Positions 6,842-14,923 of a stretch of 37,683 nt of DNA are shown in pieces. The stretch is from positions 1 to 37,683 of the forward strand of contig JAVWHX010000016.1 of NCBI GenBank assembly GCA_036639875.1, given 5' to 3'. The notes under the pieces are model-generated. The model made no database searches, was not told where the DNA came from, and worked only from the letters and a program-made list of their open reading frames with translations. Position 1 is the stretch's first letter. Each line of letters begins with the position of its first letter. The DNA is from JAVWHX01 sp036639875 (GTDB lineage: Bacteria > Bacillota_I > Bacilli_A > Erysipelotrichales > Coprobacillaceae). Both the position numbers and the translations under genes were made by a program.

Positions 6842-7621
6842 ATGATTAAAGCTATCTTTTTTGATATAGATGGAACACTTTTATCACACTCATCACGAAG
6901 CGTCCCTAAATCTACTGTCAAAGCACTTCAAGAACTTAAAGAAAAAGGAATATACACATTTATTGCGACTGGTAGACATGTTTCAGAAATGAATGATTTG
7001 CCAATTCAAGACTTAGAGTTTGAAGGTTATATTACATTAAATGGACAGTATTGTTATAATGAGAAAGAAGTTATTTATGATTTACCCATTCATCAAGATG
7101 ATATCAATAATATTCTTCAACTCATTGAAGAGAAACCTTTTCCTTGTATCTTTGTTGAAGACAAACTGATGTATATCAATTATCATAATGATGCAGTTCA
7201 AGTCGTTCAAGATGCTATTTCAACTCCATTACCAGATATTAATGATTTAACTCGTGGTTATACGCATCCCATATATCAAGTCATTCCTTATGATATAACA
7301 GCCTCTCAAGAACAAGATATTCTTGATATTATGCCCCACTCAAAAAGAACCCGTTGGCATGAATTAGCAATTGATATCATTCCATCAAATGGTGGTAAAC
7401 AAAATGGGATTCACGAAATCTTAAAGCATTATCATATCAAACAAGAAGAGACAATGGCATTTGGAGATGGTCATAATGATATTGATATGTTTGAATATGT
7501 CAACTTAGCAATTGCGATGGGAAATGCTGACGAAACAGTTAAAGCCGCAGCCGATGACATCACTGATGATATTGATCACGATGGTATTTATAATGCTTTA
7601 AAAAAATATCAAGTTATATAA
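6842..7621 (+). CDS. Cof-type HAD-IIB hydrolase
   Basis: A 259-residue magnesium-dependent HAD phosphatase. Motif I F-F-D-I-D-G-T has Asp8 and Asp10, motif II is ATGRHVSEM, and motif IV is FGDGHNDIDMFEYV. The C2 cap between motifs II and III assigns it to the Cof/IIB group acting on sugar phosphates or similar small phosphoesters; the substrate is not predictable. The ATG at 6842 follows GGAGGTAACTCAA; an ATG five codons upstream lies inside that Shine-Dalgarno. Monocistronic, with its own terminator at 7626-7652. Confidence 0.9.
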   Translation: MIKAIFFDIDGTLLSHSSRSVPKSTVKALQELKEKGIYTFIATGRHVSEMNDLPIQDLEFEGYITLNGQYCYNEKEVIYDLPIHQDDINNILQLIEEKPFPCIFVEDKLMYINYHNDAVQVVQDAISTPLPDINDLTRGYTHPIYQVIPYDITASQEQDILDIMPHSKRTRWHELAIDIIPSNGGKQNGIHEILKHYHIKQEETMAFGDGHNDIDMFEYVNLAIAMGNADETVKAAADDITDDIDHDGIYNALKKYQVI

Positions 7622-7625
7622 ACCA

Positions 7626-7652
7626 AAGGAGCACATCTATGCTTCTTTTTTT
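7626..7652 (+). terminator. terminator of the HAD gene at 6842
   Basis: AAGGAGCA / TGCTTCTT, an 8-bp stem with one G-U pair, then a run of T on the plus strand. Confidence 0.65.
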
Positions 7653-7655
7653 ATA

Positions 7656-7682
7656 AACAAAAAGGACTATTTTTTAGTCCTT
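7656..7682 (-). terminator. terminator of the ytrA-like ABC operon
   Basis: AAGGACTA / TAGTCCTT, an 8-bp perfect stem with a 5-base loop and a T-run on the minus strand. It overlaps the end of the 60-residue membrane protein gene. Confidence 0.8.
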
Positions 7683-7849
7683 AACATAACAATCGCATGA
7701 ATCATAAGAGTTATTGGCAAAACCCAGTCAACCCACCATAATTCTTTACGAACAGGCCAATAATCAAACAACACCAAGAAATCAACAATAAACATAAAGA
7801 TACTTATAGCGATAATTATATAATATATTCTTCTTGATGACTTTTTCAT
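7667..7849 (-). CDS. small two-helix membrane protein, function unknown
   Basis: A 60-residue protein not recognised as a named family. It has a basic N-terminus (MKKSSRR), a membrane segment at about 9-28, a Trp-rich connecting loop (YWPVRKELWWVDW), a second segment at about 40-55 and a basic tail. It starts at the base where the ABC permease stops (shared stop/start), so it is the last gene of the gntR-ATPase-permease operon and probably an accessory subunit or stabiliser of that transporter. It is a real gene by position and coupling; its role is unknown. Confidence 0.65.
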   Translation of the reverse strand: MKKSSRRIYYIIIAISIFMFIVDFLVLFDYWPVRKELWWVDWVLPITLMIHAIVMLRTKK

Positions 7850-8496
7850 TATGAATGCTTCTTTGTATAAATTTTAACTGATAAAGAATAACTTATCAAT
7901 AACATAGCAATCGTAATCCCAGCACCTATAAGTAATAATAGATTATGATCTATATTGAAAATTGCCATTGCATCAAAATTGAAATATCCAAACAAATAAA
8001 ACACAACTGTAACAGCAGCTAGAACAAAATAAACAATTGTTCCTTTTTTATTTCCCAAAAGAAGAAACCCAACATATGAAAGTGATAAAAACATACATCC
8101 AGAAATAACTCCAAGTAACCATATTTGAAGACAAGTTTGTAAATCAGCAACAGCAAGTACACCATAGAAATAAGCAACAGAAACTAACAATGACACAGTC
8201 GCCAATATCCCCATAAACAACAAACCAGCAAGATACTTAGATAAAATAATCTGTTTCTTTGTAAGTGGTAAAGTCAATTGAAACTTATCAAAGTTTGATA
8301 ATTCATCTTGTTCCATAGAAATTTGTAACAAACTTGTTCCAGTCATTGGTAAAAGCAAAATACAAGTTAATGCCAAACCATAGATATTCTTAAAGAAAAG
8401 CATAATTGGAATAGTCACAATAATATCCAGTAATACCGACATAGCATGTTTAGGTTGTAATAGACCTAGAAAATCCTTATAAATAATCCCTTTCAT
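7849..8496 (-). CDS. ABC-2 type transporter permease
   Basis: A 215-residue integral membrane protein with about six transmembrane helices. A cytoplasmic segment DELSNFDKFQLTLPLTKKQIILSKYL after the second helix is the typical coupling region of the ABC-2 permease group with compact two-gene transporters. It forms a complex with the ATPase encoded just upstream (stop and start share a base at 8496). The GntR-ATPase-permease arrangement resembles the Bacillus ytrABC region, which responds to cell-wall-active compounds. The cargo is not known from sequence. Confidence 0.85.
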   Translation of the reverse strand: MKGIIYKDFLGLLQPKHAMSVLLDIIVTIPIMLFFKNIYGLALTCILLLPMTGTSLLQISMEQDELSNFDKFQLTLPLTKKQIILSKYLAGLLFMGILATVSLLVSVAYFYGVLAVADLQTCLQIWLLGVISGCMFLSLSYVGFLLLGNKKGTIVYFVLAAVTVVFYLFGYFNFDAMAIFNIDHNLLLLIGAGITIAMLLISYSLSVKIYTKKHS

Positions 8497-9356
8497 TATA
8501 ACTTAACCCCCCTAATATAAAATAACATAATATCTTCAACACTTGCTCTTTCTATAACCAAATCACTATAAACCTTTTGTAACTCTTGTCTTTTATTAGT
8601 AAGAATACGATATTCAAAATCTTCTTTCTTATAAGCAATCAAATCATCCTTATTTAAAGAATCAAAGACCTTTTCACCACATTTAATTACACCATAATGA
8701 TCTTGAATATCTTCATATGTTTTTGTAAACATTAATTCACCATTATGAAGGAAAGAAATATAATCAGACACTTTATCTAAATCACTTGTAATATGTGAAG
8801 AAATTAAAACTGTATGTTCTTCATCAAGTACATATTCTTTTAAAATATCTAGTATTTCTTCTCTTACAACTGGATCCAAACCACTTGTTGCTTCATCTAA
8901 GATTAACATTTTAGGTTGATGTGACAAAGCAACAGCAAATGCTAACTTCATTTTCATACCTCTAGAAAAATTCTTAATCTTTTTGTTTTTTGGTAATTGA
9001 AATTGATCAATATACTTAACAAAAACATCTGGTTGCCAATTTGGATAAATCATTGACATCATCTTTCCAACTGTTTGACATTTAAAATTAGGATTAAAAT
9101 GACATTCATCAAAAATAACAGCAATATCTTCTTTAATCTTTTGTTCATTTTCATAAACATCTTGATTAAATATTTTAATTTCTCCACTTTCTTTTTTCGC
9201 AATATTTAAAATCATATTGATAATTGTTGATTTCCCAGCACCATTTTCACCAATCAATCCCATAATTGTTCCTTTAGGAATCTTTAATGAAACATCCTTT
9301 ATCTTAAAATCTATATATGTTTTATTTAAATGATCAATCTCTAATGCATAATCCAT
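8496..9356 (-). CDS. ABC transporter ATP-binding protein (YtrB-like)
   Basis: A 286-residue ABC ATPase. Walker A GENGAGKST is at 36-44, a degenerate signature NFSRGMKMKL at about 129-138 and Walker B MLILDEATSGLD at about 150-161, with the switch His in SSHIT. The signature lacks the classic LSGGQ and reads FSRGM, as is usual for ABC-2/drug-export ATPases of this group. The C-terminal 70 residues are a variable accessory region. It starts two bases after the gntR stop and drives the permease encoded immediately downstream. Confidence 0.92.
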   Translation of the reverse strand: MDYALEIDHLNKTYIDFKIKDVSLKIPKGTIMGLIGENGAGKSTIINMILNIAKKESGEIKIFNQDVYENEQKIKEDIAVIFDECHFNPNFKCQTVGKMMSMIYPNWQPDVFVKYIDQFQLPKNKKIKNFSRGMKMKLAFAVALSHQPKMLILDEATSGLDPVVREEILDILKEYVLDEEHTVLISSHITSDLDKVSDYISFLHNGELMFTKTYEDIQDHYGVIKCGEKVFDSLNKDDLIAYKKEDFEYRILTNKRQELQKVYSDLVIERASVEDIMLFYIRGVKL

Positions 9357-9358
9357 AA

Positions 9359-9733
9359 CTATTCCTCCTCATAAATTAACTTCAACATATTTTCTACTGT
9401 TTCTAATGAAACATCATAAACCTTAGCAATCTTGACTGCTTCTTCAACTTTATCTTGAATCAACTTCAACTGTTCTTCCTTGATAAAATCTTTATTCTGA
9501 CTTGCTACAAAAGTTCCTTTACCAGCTATCGTCTCTATAAAGCCATCCTTTTGTAAATCTTCATAAGCATGTTGAGCAGTAATAACACTGACATGCAATG
9601 ATTTGGCAAGCAACCGCATACTTGGCATTGAATCACCTGCTTTTAAAGTACCATCAATAATCATTGTCTTGATTTGATCAGTGATCTGTTTATAAATAGG
9701 TTCATTAGAACTGTTACTTAATATAATTTCCAT
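9359..9733 (-). CDS. GntR-family repressor, YtrA subfamily
   Basis: A 124-residue regulator. Residues about 10-76 are the winged helix-turn-helix (EPIYKQITDQIKTMIIDGTL, then S-M-P-S-M-R-L-L-A-K-S-L-H-V-S); the short C-terminal helical dimerisation part is typical of the YtrA subfamily rather than larger ligand-binding GntR proteins. It heads its operon. Directly upstream is a strong promoter (TTGACT, 17 bp, TATACT) overlapped by a perfect 10-bp inverted repeat, so autorepression of the transporter operon is likely. The ATG at 9733 follows GGAGAGGTGA. Confidence 0.93.
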   Translation of the reverse strand: MEIILSNSSNEPIYKQITDQIKTMIIDGTLKAGDSMPSMRLLAKSLHVSVITAQHAYEDLQKDGFIETIAGKGTFVASQNKDFIKEEQLKLIQDKVEEAVKIAKVYDVSLETVENMLKLIYEEE

Positions 9734-9748
9734 TCATTCACCTCTCCT

Positions 9749-9775
9749 TACTGTACTTACCTCACAAGTACAGTA
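9749..9775. promoter_or_regulatory. palindromic operator for the GntR/YtrA-type repressor
   Basis: TACTGTACTT, 7 bases, AAGTACAGTA: perfect 10-bp arms. It covers part of the -10 box (9772-9777) and the predicted transcription start, the classic position for a repressor. It sits between the promoter and the gntR start, so autoregulation is the simplest reading. Confidence 0.8.
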
Positions 9776-9800
9776 TATACACATATATACAATAAGTCAA
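9772..9800 (-). promoter_or_regulatory. sigma-A promoter of the gntR-ABC operon
   Basis: -35 TTGACT (9800-9795), 17-bp spacer, -10 TATACT (9777-9772) on the minus strand. Predicted start near 9765, inside the operator. Confidence 0.8.
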
Positions 9801-9803
9801 TAT

Positions 9804-9824
9804 AAAAAGATCATTTCTGATCTT
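9804..9824 (-). terminator. terminator of the anchored unknown gene
   Basis: AAGATCA / TGATCTT with a 4-base loop and a short T-run on the minus strand, directly after the stop of the gene ending at 9826. Confidence 0.7.
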
Positions 9825-9825
9825 C

Positions 9826-10383
9826 TTAGTTAATTTCAAAGCTATCTTCAATCATATCTATACAATTTTGTAACATTAATTCATTCGTCATTGGGTTAGA
9901 AGAACGTGTTCCTATTTCAACAATAATTCTTAATTCTTTTTTCTTATTGATATAATGCACTTCACAAATCCTTGATTTACCAGAATCTTGATCATATAAC
10001 ACAGTTTCATATTCATTACCATCTTGAGTTATCATTTTTTTATCTTCATTATCCCAAGCCTTACCACTTCTATCTATACCCAAATAAATATAAGTTCCAT
10101 ATTGATCAATATTTTCATAACTGATCCAATATTCTTGTTTTGCATCACTATTGTATTGAATTGATACTTCATCTAACTTCTTTAAAGTCGTTTTATTTCT
10201 TTCTCTTGATAGATACCATTTTGGTTCATAAAAATTATAAAAAGAATTTCCTGTACTCTTTTCAAAAGAAGTGACACTTGAATAGTCTGCTTCTTTCTGT
10301 GAACCTCTACCACTTCTATACACAATCACAAAAGCCATCGTTATTAAAAGAGAAGCGACAACGACAATTCCTATTTTCTTCAT
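9826..10383 (-). CDS. membrane-anchored extracytoplasmic protein, function unknown
   Basis: A 185-residue protein; no family recognised. The N-terminus MKKIGIVVVASLLITMAFVI is a signal anchor or uncleaved signal peptide (no lipobox Cys). The rest is hydrophilic, with many Tyr/Asp/Glu and a pattern of short beta strands (EYWISYENIDQYGTYIYLGI, ELRIIVEIGT), suggesting a small exported beta-rich domain. The ATG at 10383 follows GGAAGGTGATTCT; a longer frame has no Shine-Dalgarno. It is flanked by terminators on both sides and so is probably monocistronic. It may be a surface sensor or binding protein, but nothing in the context assigns a task. Confidence 0.7.
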   Translation of the reverse strand: MKKIGIVVVASLLITMAFVIVYRSGRGSQKEADYSSVTSFEKSTGNSFYNFYEPKWYLSRERNKTTLKKLDEVSIQYNSDAKQEYWISYENIDQYGTYIYLGIDRSGKAWDNEDKKMITQDGNEYETVLYDQDSGKSRICEVHYINKKKELRIIVEIGTRSSNPMTNELMLQNCIDMIEDSFEIN

Positions 10384-10434
10384 AGAATCACCTTCCTTAA
10401 TAACATTATACAAAATTGTTATGAATAAAATGTG

Positions 10435-10464
10435 AAAAGCAGTCCATATGCATAAACTGCTTTC
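10435..10464 (-). terminator. probable terminator of the pyrophosphatase operon
   Basis: AAAGCAGT / ACTGCTTT stem, 12-base interior, ending in TTTT on the minus strand just after the pyrophosphatase stop. The T-run is short. Confidence 0.55.
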
Positions 10465-10467
10465 TTT

Positions 10468-12108
10468 TTAACCAGCTAGAATTTCAGTCACAACTGGTAC
10501 AACTTGTTTCTTTCTAGAAATAACACCTGGTAAACTTGCTTGTTGTTCAACCAATTCAACCTTAAATGCACTTGCCACATAATCAGGTCTTTTCCCTGCC
10601 ACAAACACTTCACTAGTTGCATTAATAACATCAGTTAATAATAACATAACAAATTCCATACGATTTTGTTCAGAAACTTCTTCCATATATTGAAGCATTT
10701 CTTCCTTATAAGGCATAAAACCTTCAATATCCATAGTATTCACTTGAGCAATCCCAACACTTGAATCACCAAAGCCAAACTTCTTATAATCTTGATTAAA
10801 GATTTCTTCAACTGTTTTCCCAACCAAAGAAGTCCCAGCCTTAAACATCTCTAATCCAAATTCTTTAATGTCAACACCAGCAATTGCTGCTAATTCTTTA
10901 GCAATCTTTGTATCAACAGGCGTACAAGTTGGAGACTTAAATAATAAAGTATCACTAATAATAGCCCCTAACATAATACCTGCCATATCTTTAGGTATAT
11001 CTAAATCATATTCTTTATAACACTTAGCCACTATTGTTGCTGTTGAACCAACTGGTTCACCTCTAAATAATACTGGTCCAATTGTTTGAATATCAGCAAC
11101 TCTATGATGATCAACAATCTCTAATATTTCAGCTTCTTCAATACCATTAATTGATTGTCCTCTTTCATTATGATCAACTTGAACAACTTTCTTTTTCATT
11201 CCATTTAATACTTGGAAACGTGAAACAGATCCAACAACTCTACCCATAAAATCAATAACAGGATAACTTCTAAAACGTGTTTCACTCATAACTTCTTTCA
11301 CATAATCAACAGTATCATCAGTCGAGAAAGTCGTTAAACCACCTTTTTGCATAACATACTCTACAGGAATTGATTGAATAATTTGTTGAGATGACATAAA
11401 TGTATTAAATGGTGTAGAAATAACACTAATATGTGCATCAATACATTCCTTTAATAAATCATCATCAATGGTAATTGAACCTGTTAAAATAATAAGAGAA
11501 ACTTTTCCATTAATAAAATGTTCTACTGCTTCATCTCTATCTCCACCAACAATCACAACATCATTTTCTTTAATTCTTTTCATAGCTTCTTCGCCAGTCA
11601 TGGCTGCAATATGTACTTCACCTTTAATAGTCTTTAAATTCTTATCAAGATATAAGATACTTGCTTCTAATGTATCAATAACATTCTCAACTGGAGTTGA
11701 TGCTTTCTTTAATATTTCACTATCCCATTCATCCATATAACCTTCAATAATATTAGATGTTGATAATAAACCTAATAATTGATTATGATCATCAAGTACT
11801 GGTGCACTCTTTAAATTTTGTTGTTTCATCAAAGCCCAAGCAGTCTTTAATGTTAATTCTTTAGAAAAAACAGTCACCTTATCATAATCTAAATCTTCTA
11901 CTTTTTGTTTAACAGTTTTAAGCAAAACTGGGATTTCAACATGAAATCTCTTTAGTATAAATTCAGTTTCTTTATTAATTTCTCCTAATCTTACTGGCAC
12001 CGCATTATAACGATTAATAGTAAATAGGAAATGAGCGTATGCTATTGCACTACAAATAGAATCACTATCAGGATTTCTATGCCCACTTACAAATACGATA
12101 TCTTTCAT
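10468..12108 (-). CDS. ppaC: manganese-dependent inorganic pyrophosphatase with CBS/DRTGG regulatory insert
   Basis: A 546-residue cytosolic family II pyrophosphatase (DHH superfamily) that hydrolyses PPi to phosphate. The catalytic DHH part is split: N-terminal SGHRNPDSDS (His10, Asp14, Asp16) and DHHRVAD at 333-339, with DHHA2 and the substrate-binding SRKK at 531-534. Between them lie a first CBS motif (about 75-125), a DRTGG-like domain (about 140-245) and a second CBS (about 250-305). The length matches CBS-PPases, not the about 310-residue simple form. In that family adenine nucleotides bind the CBS pair (AMP/ADP inhibit, ATP activates), and diadenosine polyphosphates activate when DRTGG is present. 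Start supported by GGAAGGTG. Encoded 12 bases after a YheO-type regulator. Confidence 0.95.
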   Translation of the reverse strand: MKDIVFVSGHRNPDSDSICSAIAYAHFLFTINRYNAVPVRLGEINKETEFILKRFHVEIPVLLKTVKQKVEDLDYDKVTVFSKELTLKTAWALMKQQNLKSAPVLDDHNQLLGLLSTSNIIEGYMDEWDSEILKKASTPVENVIDTLEASILYLDKNLKTIKGEVHIAAMTGEEAMKRIKENDVVIVGGDRDEAVEHFINGKVSLIILTGSITIDDDLLKECIDAHISVISTPFNTFMSSQQIIQSIPVEYVMQKGGLTTFSTDDTVDYVKEVMSETRFRSYPVIDFMGRVVGSVSRFQVLNGMKKKVVQVDHNERGQSINGIEEAEILEIVDHHRVADIQTIGPVLFRGEPVGSTATIVAKCYKEYDLDIPKDMAGIMLGAIISDTLLFKSPTCTPVDTKIAKELAAIAGVDIKEFGLEMFKAGTSLVGKTVEEIFNQDYKKFGFGDSSVGIAQVNTMDIEGFMPYKEEMLQYMEEVSEQNRMEFVMLLLTDVINATSEVFVAGKRPDYVASAFKVELVEQQASLPGVISRKKQVVPVVTEILAG

Positions 12109-12120
12109 ATAAACACCTTC

Positions 12121-12780
12121 CTACATTTTCTTTAAATAACGATAAATTGTTGGTTCACTTACTGCTAATCTTTCAGCAACCAAAACAATTGCACCTTTAA
12201 CTTTAAACGTTCCTTTATCTTGTAAATATTTTACAACTTTAATTTTTTCTTCAACATTTAATCTTTCTACTAAGAAATAACTAGGGAATCCCATTTGTTC
12301 TAAACATTCTTTAATATAAAGATCAATCATTTCATCTAATGGTGAAGAAAGAATTTCAATTGGATTATCTAATTCAAATTCAACATCTTTTGTTTCTTTA
12401 ATACCAAGAATTTTCTTTAATGTTGTTTCTAAATATTCAAAATCAGAAATATTCACATTCACACATAACATTCCAATTGGTAATTCTCTTCCAGGTTCTT
12501 TTATAAAAAGAGTTGCTGAACGAAGTAATTTCCCATCTGGTCCTGTTGATTTATAATTCATTACAAAATCATGGTCTTTGTATTGTTTTGTTTCTAAATA
12601 ATGAATTGAAAGATTAGATAATTTTGCTCCCACTTCACGATTAGAAATATGACTATTTGCTATAGCAACAATTTCTTGTTCTTTAGAAGTTAAGTCATGT
12701 AATGCAATTTCTACATTATCACCTAATGCTTCACCCAAGAAACCAACTAATTTCTCATATGGTTCTAATAATTTGTACAT
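12121..12780 (-). CDS. YheO-like PAS / helix-turn-helix transcriptional regulator
   Basis: A 219-residue regulator. Residues about 5-120 match the YheO-like PAS domain (LGDNVEIALHDL, then GKLLRSATLFIKEPGRELPIGMLCVN by pattern), and residues about 165-219 the C-terminal helix-turn-helix (KGAIVLVAERLAVSEPTIYRYLKK). DauR is a characterised member, controlling D-arginine catabolism in Pseudomonas; here the ligand is unknown. It starts after GGAGGAGATAAA. It shares a transcript with ppaC just downstream, an unusual partner for this regulator family. A TATAAT box at 12803-12808 (minus) probably belongs to its promoter. Confidence 0.88.
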   Translation of the reverse strand: MYKLLEPYEKLVGFLGEALGDNVEIALHDLTSKEQEIVAIANSHISNREVGAKLSNLSIHYLETKQYKDHDFVMNYKSTGPDGKLLRSATLFIKEPGRELPIGMLCVNVNISDFEYLETTLKKILGIKETKDVEFELDNPIEILSSPLDEMIDLYIKECLEQMGFPSYFLVERLNVEEKIKVVKYLQDKGTFKVKGAIVLVAERLAVSEPTIYRYLKKM

Positions 12781-12802
12781 TTTATCTCCTCCATGTTTAG
12801 AT

Positions 12803-12808
12803 ATTATA
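12803..12808 (-). promoter_or_regulatory. -10 box for the yheO-like/ppaC operon
   Basis: TATAAT on the minus strand 23 bases before the regulator start. The -35 region is poor, so this may be an activated or weak promoter. Confidence 0.45.
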
Positions 12809-12855
12809 CACTATTTTGAGTAAAACTCCTAGTATTTTTATCATGATAATAAATG

Positions 12856-12894
12856 AAAAAAAGGTTTTAGAATAAAAATTTTCTATAACCTTTT
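12856..12894 (-). terminator. terminator of the zinc-ribbon / DUF2085 operon
   Basis: AAAGGTT and AAACCTTT arms with an inner TAGAA / TTCTA pair and an AT loop, followed by a long T-run on the minus strand. The DUF2085 stop lies inside the stem. Confidence 0.75.
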
Positions 12895-13245
12895 ATCTAC
12901 ATAACTATATAACTTTGATACCATAACTCCTAAAGCAAAACCAAATAATCCACCAGTTACTGCTCTTCTTATATTTGTACTTTCAATTCCATAAAATGTT
13001 TGTAAGCATCCATCAGTAATCATTGGAAGCAAACATAACAACATCATCCAGATATTGAAATCTTTTTTATGTTTGTAACATATAAATAATGTTATAAAGA
13101 ATAATAAAACAATAAAAGTACAACGATAACATAAAGGAAAACAAAATCCAAAAATCATTGGTGCTCTTGAAACTTCGCCATTGCATAATGGAATTTGACC
13201 AAGATGTGCTAACCGATACAATATGAGGTTAACAAAGTTATTCAT
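12883..13245 (-). CDS. DUF2085 family membrane protein
   Basis: A 120-residue protein with three or four membrane segments. Family signatures are present: a Cys-rich entry (PLCNGE, FGFCFPLCYRCTFI, corresponding to the F-P-x-C-x-R-C-T motif) and the later P-M-I-T-D-G-x-x-Q, E-S-T-N-x-R-R-x-x-T-G-G segment. The function of DUF2085 is unknown; the paired cysteines suggest metal or redox chemistry. ATG 13245 overlaps the upstream stop by eight bases and has no Shine-Dalgarno of its own, so it is probably coupled; a TTG five codons earlier is an alternative. Cotranscribed with the zinc-ribbon membrane protein before it. Confidence 0.8.
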   Translation of the reverse strand: MNNFVNLILYRLAHLGQIPLCNGEVSRAPMIFGFCFPLCYRCTFIVLLFFITLFICYKHKKDFNIWMMLLCLLPMITDGCLQTFYGIESTNIRRAVTGGLFGFALGVMVSKLYSYVDKRL

Positions 13246-13678
13246 AAGGAACAGTTTCAACTATAGCATTAAAATAAGAATCATTATAATAATAATCATC
13301 ATCTATTTGTGAAGCAAGTCCAATTGCTGCACTAACCATACAACATACTAACACCACATATAAAACAACACCTGTTAATAATCCTTTTAAACAAGACCCT
13401 GCTTTTTTAGGATATTCTTTATTCCATACTAAATATAAAACCAACCCAACAATTGGGATAAAGAATGACAAAACTGCAAACCCAAAATGAGATTCATCAT
13501 CATTTCGATAATTCTGTCCTTGATAAGATTGTTGGTACGATTGTTGTTGATAAGGTTCTTGATTAATTGGTTGATACCCTTGATTTGTTCCTTCAGTTTG
13601 TGTTGATGTTTGTTCAGCACCACAATAAGGACAAAACTTCACCTCATCAATTTCTTTTCCACATTTTTTACAATACAT
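13238..13678 (-). CDS. zinc-ribbon membrane protein with Gln/Tyr-rich linker
   Basis: A 146-residue protein. An N-terminal zinc ribbon (C-K-K-C, then C-P-Y-C, residues about 3-20) is followed by a low-complexity Q/Y/N-rich linker (about 25-62, repeated QQSYQQSYQGQ), then two membrane segments (about 68-85 and 98-120) and an acidic Tyr/Asp tail. The architecture is common in Firmicutes for small proteins of unknown task. The ATG at 13678 was chosen because AGGAGGG is correctly spaced; an ATG two codons earlier touches the Shine-Dalgarno. Coupled to DUF2085. Confidence 0.78.
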   Translation of the reverse strand: MYCKKCGKEIDEVKFCPYCGAEQTSTQTEGTNQGYQPINQEPYQQQSYQQSYQGQNYRNDDESHFGFAVLSFFIPIVGLVLYLVWNKEYPKKAGSCLKGLLTGVVLYVVLVCCMVSAAIGLASQIDDDYYYNDSYFNAIVETVPYE

Positions 13679-13784
13679 ATTCATCCCTCCTCTTTTTATA
13701 TTGTACCAAATGTTTTGAAAGAGGTACACAAAATTTTTCATTACTCACTGATTATGTTACAATAACTAAATAAGGAGGATAATT

Positions 13785-14432
13785 ATGAAAGACATATTAT
13801 TTGATTTAGATGGAACACTAACAGATCCTGCATTAGGAATTACAAATGCAGTTCAATATGCATTAAAGAAATATGGAATTGAGGATAGTTATCAAAACTT
13901 ATTAAAGTTTATTGGTCCTCCTTTAGTAGATAGTTTTATGGAGACATATGGTTTTGATGAAGACAAAGCTAATGAAGCAGTTGTTTACTACAGAGAATAC
14001 TTTAGTGTGACTGGTTTATATGAAAATAAAGTTTATGATGGAATGGAAGATTTCCTAAAGAGACTTAAAGACAAAGGTTATAGATTAAGTATTGCAACAA
14101 GTAAGCCAGAAATATTTGCTATTAAGATTCTTGATTACTTTCATCTATCACAATACTTTGATTTTATTTGTGGGGCAACTATGGATAAAACTCGCAATAA
14201 AAAAGGTGATGTTATTGCATATGCTTTAGATACTCTTCAAATTAACAATAAAAATCAAGTTATTATGATTGGTGATAGAATGCATGATATCATAGGAGCA
14301 CATGAAAATGATATAAAGGTTATTGGTGTTCTTTATGGTTATGGAGATTTAAAAGAATTACAAGAAAATCATGCTGATTATATTGTTAGGGATTTAGATG
14401 AACTATATGCTGTTATTACAGGAGTGAAATAA
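13785..14432 (+). CDS. HAD hydrolase, subfamily IA (phosphoglycolate phosphatase-like)
   Basis: A 215-residue phosphatase. Motif I L-F-D-L-D-G-T-L-T-D-P has Asp7 and Asp9; the helical C1 cap covers about 15-80; motif II is IATSKPE, motif III K in TRNKKGDVI and motif IV MIGDRMHDIIGAHEN. This resembles the Gph/PpaX group acting on phosphoglycolate, pyrophosphate or nucleotides. The lack of a C2 cap distinguishes it from the three Cof-type enzymes nearby. GGAGG precedes the ATG. Its stop shares a base with the next gene's ATG. Confidence 0.88.
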   Translation: MKDILFDLDGTLTDPALGITNAVQYALKKYGIEDSYQNLLKFIGPPLVDSFMETYGFDEDKANEAVVYYREYFSVTGLYENKVYDGMEDFLKRLKDKGYRLSIATSKPEIFAIKILDYFHLSQYFDFICGATMDKTRNKKGDVIAYALDTLQINNKNQVIMIGDRMHDIIGAHENDIKVIGVLYGYGDLKELQENHADYIVRDLDELYAVITGVK

Positions 14433-14782
14433 TGAAGAAAAATAAATGTCATTACTGTGGTAAAGCAGTAACAAATAATTTGGAATTTTGTTCTAGTGAA
14501 TGTCATAGTCAATATAACCATGATGTTGAACACGATTTAAACTATATGAAATATTTTATGCTTGGGATTATCATTGGAATTATTATAGTATTTTATGGTG
14601 TTGTCCTCTATCAAGATAAAACCCAAGGAGCAGGCATTTTATTTCTTTCAATTGTCATTATGATATTCCCATTTTCTACTTCTGATACAACATCTATGTT
14701 TGGATACAAGAAAGCCAAAATCTTCGCAAGATTTCTAGCACTTATTCTTGCCTTATTAGGAATGTGGATTATGTTATCTTAA
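14432..14782 (+). CDS. zinc-ribbon (DUF2116-like) membrane protein
   Basis: A 116-residue protein. N-terminal C-H-Y-C-G-K and F-C-S-S-E-C-H form a treble-clef/zinc-ribbon of the DUF2116 type (residues 6-26); three membrane segments follow (about 40-62, 68-84, 95-114). Function unknown. It starts on the last base of the upstream HAD stop (TAATG), so it is translationally coupled to it. Its similarity in layout to the zinc-ribbon membrane protein at 13238 is only architectural. Confidence 0.72.
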   Translation: MKKNKCHYCGKAVTNNLEFCSSECHSQYNHDVEHDLNYMKYFMLGIIIGIIIVFYGVVLYQDKTQGAGILFLSIVIMIFPFSTSDTTSMFGYKKAKIFARFLALILALLGMWIMLS

Positions 14783-14812
14783 GTAAAATCAATCTTTACA
14801 TACAATACTCAA

Positions 14813-14839
14813 AAGGCAATAACATCATGTTATTGCCTT
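14813..14839. terminator. bidirectional hairpin between convergent genes
   Basis: AAGGCAATAACAT / ATGTTATTGCCTT, 13-base arms around one central base. On the minus strand it is followed by TTTT. It lies between the convergent ends of the zinc-ribbon gene and the ORF6N gene; the T-runs are short. Confidence 0.55.
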
Positions 14840-14923
14840 CAACATTATCTCAACAAACCTTTCATAACAAAGAATTAGCATTCAATTATTATTGCTCTTT
14901 TCGTCATCTTTTCTCATATTTTA

